From assembly GCA_024449915.1 (NCBI GenBank), contig JAMZAV010000107.1, forward strand, positions 682,001 through 746,000: a stretch of 64,000 bases of DNA, in the 5' to 3' direction. Position 1 is the stretch's first letter, and each line of letters starts with the position of its first letter. Below the pieces are notes generated by a model. The model was not told the DNA's origin and ran no database searches. It worked only from the letters and a program-made list of their open reading frames with translations. The position numbers and the translations under genes are program-made. The stretch is from Sweltsa coloradensis. Its lineage: Eukaryota; Arthropoda; Insecta; Plecoptera; Chloroperlidae. Below are positions 57,961-64,000 of the stretch, piece after piece.

Positions 57961-59670
57961 AATAGCAAGGCGAATCATTTTATGTTGTATTCTACGAAGT
58001 AGCTTCCCTCTTTTGAGTACTCCCATACGGACCCGTGCTTGTTTAACTAAACAATATAATTAACAGTTAAAGAAATAACAGCAAAAATCACTACTTCATA
58101 GGAATATATAAATAATGCAATCTAATAAAACTTGTTATCGAATATTTAATTACAACCGGTGTGATATCGAGTACGTCAATAATGGTCAATTTTCTTTTGA
58201 ATCAAAATCCTCCAGAGTCACGGGGCATAAAGATCTTTCTCATGTTATTTCTTACGGAAGATTTTGCCACTATAACTTGTCACTTACCACTCACTCACTC
58301 ACTCACTCACTCACTCACGTGCCTTCACGAGAGGATTGTACGACTATAATGGAATTACGGATGGAGTGGTTTGGTAATTGTTTCAATCCTTACAAAATAC
58401 AACGCATTTCTTATACATCGATAGCTATTTCGTGACGGCATTTTGGGTTAAGACTTAAAGTCATGTCAGTCCTACTAAGTGGGTCATGGCTGCTCGACCC
58501 CTCGAAATGAATTCAACGCTACCAATGCGTTAATTGATAGCACCGTTAATTGATAGGAATATAGTAATTAATTATATGAATATCATTGTTTTGCATTCAC
58601 TGAGCCTGAACAACGCACGATCTTGGCCTTTAGGATGGGCGCAGCGTTACTGAGGCGAAATCAGCCATCGTCAGTCACAATCACTATAGAAACATCAGCC
58701 AACACCTTCACCAAACTTTCCGTCTCAACGGTTGCTCATTCAAACGCTATAGGGCTAACACATCTTCACATTCACATTGGTTTATACTGCATCTAGTTTT
58801 CATCAGCAGATGTATTTATTAACACATAAAATTAAGTCGTTGACGGTGTAACACTTAAAAAACAGTCTTCTTGCGCAAAGATACACCATGTTTTCAAGTT
58901 GTGTCACACGGCTACTTATCACCACGATTTCTGACTGATGAATGTTACTTATGTCCTCTTGTTTACTTGCATCTACTTAATGTAATAAATGGCGGATGTT
59001 AGCAATGCCAAGAATGAATACTGCATCACATATTCGCAGGCCAGTCTTGAAAGATGTTTGGAAATTGCATACATAGTGTGTAAATTAATTACAGTACACG
59101 AAGTCGCGATGGTTTATGCCGAAAGCAAGGTAAATTATCACGGCGTTTGTGAAATCACTTAATTCATGAATGAGGAGACAACGAAATGTATTTATAGCCA
59201 AAGGGGATGGGTGAACTTGCCTGAACAACTGTGCCAAAAATATAGTATCCTACAAATACACACTAAGGTTAATTGTTGGTTTGGAGAAATGTTGTATGTA
59301 TCGTGTTGTTTGTTACGGGATTGGAGTTTGGAGTAAAATGTTACCGACAAATCCCTACCTAGATACTTGCTATAGTTAACGGTTGAAGCATAGCTATTAT
59401 GCTTAATGCTCATTATTAAAAGGAATGTAACAATAACAAATTAAATTAAGAGTTCCCATTCATCTCCGTGTAAGTGTTTCCGTTCATCACTTTAAGTAAA
59501 GAAGGTTTTTAGTAGAGTTGGTATTGTAAAGCACATAAATAACGACAAGCATCATGCTTCTTGCCAGGGTAGACCTAACATTAAAACCAAGATTACTTAT
59601 TTATTCTAAGCCACGAATCTTGTGCGAGTTCTAAAAAAATCTAGTTCGTTTTAATTCCCGTTTCTCTTAA
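57961..59670. other. No gene; (ACTC)n microsatellite at 58288-58318
   Basis: AT-rich DNA. The ACTC run makes the two overlapping plus frames (58115-58435, 58161-58349) read as Thr/His/Ser repeats. A further antisense frame (59192-59413) has no domain. Confidence 0.5.
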
Positions 59671-60432
59671 ATAGGAAAACGCTAAAGTCCCGCCGCGTTG
59701 ATGGATGAGCGTTTTTGTAATTTTTTTGTTTGCGTTTTTTGCGTTTGTTTGCGCTTTTCCTTTGCAAGTGCTTTTTGAATGCATTGTAGGTGATTGTTGT
59801 CAAGTTTCTATTGTTACGTGTTAATTGGTATTATAAACTCAATAAACTCATATTAAAACCTTTATTTCTGTGGATTCGGAACTTTTCAACTTTTTCTTTC
59901 AAAAGGTACAACATACCATAACATTAATGTTCATGTATAAAATGAACGTGTAAGCCCAACCCGTTTGGTCAGAATCGGCCTGAATGGACGAAAAATAGCT
60001 CTAAAAATTGAACAATACTAAAATTAAAACTTTATTTTATGAATTGGCTAACTTTTTCACTTTTCTTTCAAAGTTACGATAGATCACCATAACTAATGTC
60101 CATTAGAAATATGACGTTGAGCCCAACCCGTTTGTTGACATAGATTCGGACCTAAATGTCACGAAAATTATGCTAAAAAATCGAAAAAAAAATGTAAAAT
60201 AAGATATTCATCGAGAAATATTTTTTCCGATTTACCCAAAAACAATACACCTCAAGTTTCAGAAAAACGAAGGTCCTCAATTTCATCAAGATCGCATATG
60301 CCGTTGCCAGAATTCGAGCGAACAAAGACGGTAAAAAAAAAAAAAAAAAAAACAACACCGAGCTAAATATTTTGGGCGAGGTCTAAATAAGTTTCTTTCC
60401 GCTTACTCTACGAAACTACGCTCATCCAAAAA
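59671..60432 (-). mobile_element. HINE-like element, family B, decayed copy
   Basis: The end reads TAGGAAAACGC, having lost the C of CTAGG, with hairpin AACGC (12 nt) GCGTT. Two core units are recognisable but carry many deletions. The other end (CTACGCTCATCC) is at about 60430. This is the most degraded family B copy in the window. Confidence 0.6.
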
Positions 60433-60883
60433 ATTGCATATTACAAAATCCTTATTAAAAGTAACTTAATTCTATGAAAATGTTACACACACATGCCCAC
60501 AACTTTCCTAAATGTTTATAACAATTCAAATTTTAATTATTAAAAGTTAAAACATAATCAAACCATAAGTAACTTAGTAGATAATGTATTTGTTGGATTT
60601 CAAATGTTTTGATGGGTAGTTGTCATTGTAAAAGCAAGTTCTTCGACAAATATACCCATTGTGACATTGTAATCTCTAATCATTTATTATGTTCACAAAC
60701 CAGCCCCCATAGCTACGCCACTGGTGATTGTGAACGAGACTGAAGAGGGCTTAGCAGCCAACTGATACTGTGCTGCATCGGTGCGACAATCTTTTGTGAG
60801 CGTCTTCTCTTCGGGTTGAAGTGGAGAACATCTCGGATTAGCCCATGCAGGTTCCGGGCGCGATCGTATTACAGCTCATTTAC
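60433..60883. other. No gene; solo hAT-like end
   Basis: CCCCCATAGCTACGCCACTG, at 60705-60723 or so, is the complement of a CAGTGGCGTAGCT end, but no opposite end lies within 300 bp. The DNA from 60725 is GC-richer and forms the putative intron of the next candidate exon. Confidence 0.35.
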
Positions 60884-61013
60884 CTGAGAGGTGGGAGCCT
60901 CTTTGTGAGCTCCTCCGCTTGAACATAATCCTTGGGTGGTGATGCCGAGCTCTTCATCTCATCTGGCCTCGAGGTAGCTATTACACGGGTGATAAACATC
61001 AGGCTATTGATAC
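60884..61013 (-). CDS. Candidate internal exon, unrecognised
   Basis: On the minus strand TATTATTAGCAG precedes 61013 and CTCTCAG|GTAAATG ends the exon at 60884. The 130 bp hold 42 intact codons with partial codons at both ends. The product, starting INSLMFITRVIATSRPDEMK and ending in EELTKRLPPL, has ordinary protein composition. Against it: the plus strand is open too (60932-61150), the acceptor lacks a pyrimidine tract, and I recognise no family or partner exon. A decayed retroelement fragment is possible. Confidence 0.25.
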
Positions 61014-62103
61014 CTGCTAATAATACCGACCCGACACCGACAGACATTCGAGGCTTCGAGATCGATGCGAGAACCTTATCATTCAATATTCGGATAGATA
61101 TTCTAGGTACAAGAACAGGTTTGGATTTACATAAAATATATAAACAGTAGTAATTATTGAACATAGGGCTATAACATTTATTATGATCTTTATGTCAAAG
61201 TAACGTTGAAAAAATAAATAATTATAATATAAAATATTTTAATTTGTATAACAGAAGCCGATATGGGTTTACACCTCCTGAAGCATTATTTTTGATGAAT
61301 TTTAGTAGTCGTATATAAGAATTATCAACTTGAATATAAATAGTATCCTATCTATTTCCCTATATTTTTGTCGAGTTTTAATTAATATTGTAAAAGATAA
61401 ATGTACAAAAAGTATTTATTCAAATTCAAACTTTAACTTCCGTAATGTGTGTCCGGAACCTGAAGCAGAACGTCTCTATGATTGTACTACATTATTCATA
61501 ATCATAACCATGAACACTTACAGTTGATAGAGCTCCTTCTCAATTATGTAATTTACTACGCTTTACATGCATGGACAAAATTCTATTTTTGTTTAATGGC
61601 AAACTAAATGTGATAACGGCATGTCCAATAAAAGTTTTTTGTTTATAGGGACGCTTTGTACCTGACGTTCTCTTTTTTATAAAAACATATTATGTGTGTT
61701 CACAATGGCAGTGTTGTTTAAAAATTCTCCTATGAACATAGGCACAAAGAGGACCAAATTCGTGACGTTAATTTCCAATCACTTAAAAAACAGGTAGAGT
61801 ACTTTAAGATATAACTTTTGATTATACCAATTACAAATTCATCCACGTCCTGTTTCACTAAAATTATCTCAACAATAAAAAATGTATAGTTAATTAGTTG
61901 AGTGGTAAATAATTAAAACACAATTGATAACATAATGGCATGTTTTAATTATGATAGGGATGCAATATTTGTAACATTTCTATTTATTATAACATTTTAA
62001 AGAAGTGTTGCAGGAAGATAGGATAGTATTGTAAAGATGTGAGTCATTGTGATCAGAAAGGAGTATGAATAAAACTTCGAATGGCACGTTTAAGGTGAGT
62101 TGG
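61014..62103. other. No recognised feature
   Basis: AT-rich DNA. A short ATG frame (MNKTSNGTFK) just before the next element ends at a donor-like AAG|GTGAGT (62094), too little to call. Confidence 0.4.
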
Positions 62104-62690
62104 CATAGGCGTGCGCAGAGATTTTACAATGGGGGAGCCACAAACATGGGCGCCCACAGGAATTTTGTCAGAGGGGGGCAAAATTTACAACCTGTACTTT
62201 CGTTAGGCAAGCACAGGGGTTTGGGGGGCAGAGCCCCCCAACAACAGCGCCGCAGGCGAAAATTTTGTAAATCAGGTTTTTAAAATGCGTTTGGTGGGTT
62301 TTAGAAAAAAGTAGTGGGCTGAATACAATACCAAAATTATGTAATTTTTGTGCAGTCGATACTCGAAACGGAGGAAACGAAAAGTGTAAATCCTCACACT
62401 TTTAAAATTTTTAAATTTTAGTTTCAACTGATTGATATGAATACTGAAAATTGTTATTTCATGTGCTTTGTCCATGGGAGTTTCCCCACTTGCCCCCCGT
62501 CCTCCGGGCGCTGATGGCCACAGGATTGCCATTCCGACTGGGGAATGGTGGCGGCGGATCAGGGTTGGGGTCTGGGGGGTAATTTTTTTATCAATTATTA
62601 AAGCTGATTAGTATTTTTGATAACATTTCTATGCCTAATGTGGGGGGGGGCCAAGGCCCCCCTGCCCCCCCCCCCCCTGCGCACGCCTAT
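62104..62690. mobile_element. hAT-like MITE, 587 bp
   Basis: CATAGGCGTGCGCAG and its exact complement (15 bp) form the ends. The flanking octamers TGAGTTGG (62096-62103) and TGATTTGG (62691-62698) differ at one base. G/C runs (GTTTGGGGGGCAGAGCC, a C run near 62665-62676) lie inside. Short frames inside or crossing it are not genes. Confidence 0.75.
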
Positions 62691-63143
62691 GTGATTTGGG
62701 CATTTATAGAGGGGCATAGGAATGAATATAGAATCACAAGACGAGACTTTGAAGGGGCAAAGGAGAGAAAAAGAAAAGTGGGAAGCGCAAGAGAGAAATG
62801 GGGACGGTTGATTCTCGAAGACGTCGTATAGAGCGGCATGAATAGTGGAAACTGGAAACACGTGGTAAGTCGTAAGAGTTAAAGTGTGAGGAGGGCAGGA
62901 GGAGGACGAGAAGGAAGAAACGCTGAGTCAGGTAAGTTCAGCACAAAATATTTTCATGACATAGTTATCGGTAAAAAAAACTCACCGCTCAATCCTATAC
63001 GTAATTGGAAATTTATTTAATGTATCATTGTTTGCTTGATATAATTTTAACATAAAAAAGATTTAACGCCACAAACAAAAGGTACTTTGTAGCTTTATGG
63101 ATTGTGGGACTTTAATATTCCTTTTAATACTCTATTGTAATTA
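62691..63143. other. Purine-rich stretch ending in a perfect donor
   Basis: 62740-62931 is strongly purine-rich and ends AGTCAG|GTAAGTTC (about 62931), an ideal donor on the plus strand. No open frame fits well. A leader exon is possible. Confidence 0.2.
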
Positions 63144-64000
63144 CTAGGAAGCTTCGCAAACGCTTTTTCAGGCGCGTTGTAAGATGAGCGTAATTGGTGC
63201 ATTGAGTTGCCATATGATATGCAGATTTTCTGTTGTTCTGTGAAAAAATCATTACTAAGTCAATTTGTTTCTAAAAAAACAAAAAAAATCGTAATTTTAA
63301 AAAAAAGAAAAAAATCGTAAAATTGCGATTTTCATGAGAAATAATTTTTCGATTGCTCTCAAATTTCACACGAATATATTAATTCATAAAATTAGGAAAA
63401 TAAGTTTCCTGCCGCGTTGTTGGAAGAGCGTAATTGGTGCATTGAGCTGCCATTGTGTTATGCGGATTTTCTGTTTGTTCTGTGAAAAAACCATTACTCA
63501 AGTTGAAGATTTTTTAAAAATTTATATAAATAAAATAAAAAATTAACTTTAAATTTTTAAATTTTTAATTAATCGTAATTTTAAAAAAAGAAAAAAAATC
63601 GTAAAATTGCAATTTTTATAAAAAATAATTATTTGATTGCGCTCAAATTTCACAAGAATATCTTAATTCATAAAATAAAGGTTCGGTGAAAAAAATTATT
63701 ACATTGGTTTAAAGCATGTAGGTGTTAAAGAGTCAAAGAATTGTTTAAAAAAAAGAAAATACCCGTAAAATTTCGATTTTCATGAGAAATAATTTTTCGA
63801 TTGCGCTCAAATTTCACACGAATATCTTAATTCATAAAATTATGATTCTGTGAAAAAATCATTAAAATCGAATAAAGCATGCAGGTGTTATAAGTCAAGG
63901 AAATTTTTAAAAAATCGAAAAAATCGTAAAATTGCAATTTTCATGAGAAATAGTTTTTCGATTGCGCTCAAAAACGTGGCAGTTCTTGGTTTAGAGATTT
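63144..64000 (-). mobile_element. HINE-like element, family B2, cut by the window edge
   Basis: The CTAG end is at 63144 with hairpin AACGC (TTTTTCAGGC) GCGTT. The end block GAGCGTAATTGGTGCATTGAG occurs twice (about 63187 and 63427), an internal duplication. Core units are marked by ATTGCGCTCAAATTTCAC at about 63350 (variant), 63637, 63800 and 63960, so more units than in the copy at 46959. The other end lies beyond 64000. Confidence 0.65.

Noticed and set aside
62631..62831. 66-codon ORF with a Pro/Gly-rich start
   Set aside because: The start is the C/G run of a hAT-like element end, and the rest is purine-rich non-coding-like DNA.

Overview
The window reads as nuclear DNA of an animal, most likely a marine invertebrate. 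It is AT-rich and intron/intergenic-like. It has no operons and no long open frames; the longest frame without a stop is about 180 codons. It is packed with interspersed repeats, tRNA-derived SINE-like elements, microsatellites, and splice-site-like signals around short coding-like stretches. No species assignment is possible from the sequence alone. I recognise no complete protein-coding gene. Most short ORFs lie inside repeats or are chance frames.

Gene-like evidence is confined to a few places. An unrecognised 57-codon reading frame at 1870-2042 (+) ends at a strong splice donor. A GC-rich minus-strand segment (about 14849-15560) looks like the 5' end of a gene: a first exon with a donor at 15291, a good acceptor at 15137/15138, and a second exon that starts a signal-peptide-like reading frame and ends at a perfect donor at 14849. 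Weaker exon candidates are at 27457-27582 (+), 60884-61013 (-), 40500-41300 (GC-rich island) and 54464 (- donor). Two retroelement protein remnants can be named: a GIY-YIG/Penelope-like endonuclease tail (1036-1572, +) and the C-terminal tail of a LINE reverse transcriptase (7633-8100, -).

Mobile and repeated DNA dominates the rest. The main component is a superfamily of non-autonomous, Helitron/Helentron-like (HINE-like) elements at 4543, 18645, 20725, 28368, 42996-44360 (two copies, one nested in the other), 46959, 50110, 59671 and 63144. They end in CTAG followed by T, carry an AACGC...GCGTT hairpin just inside that end, begin with a GAGCGAAGCGAG-type end, share a subterminal inverted GATGAGC or AAGCGAG motif, and have cores of about 160-175 bp tandem units. 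Related families are one of five copies (C) and two of two copies (D, E). Families C and H share one identical terminus (CCCGGCACCTCCACCA) found at nine places.

Other DNA-transposon-like pieces are four MITEs with hAT-like 8-bp target duplications (45248-46027, 47763-48017, 52139-52523, 62104-62690), a 651-bp foldback with a second partial copy (35815 and 57199), a 512-bp terminal-inverted-repeat element (24417-24928), a small MITE (29528-29724) and a near-perfect 154-bp-arm palindrome (32290-32661). About a dozen tRNA-derived SINE-like sequences are scattered through it, including one 73-nt tRNA-shaped sequence at 28045-28117 (-). The segment 55790-57190 has a strange homopolymer-rich texture and may be low-quality assembly. 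Remaining stretches are AT-rich DNA in which I see nothing specific.
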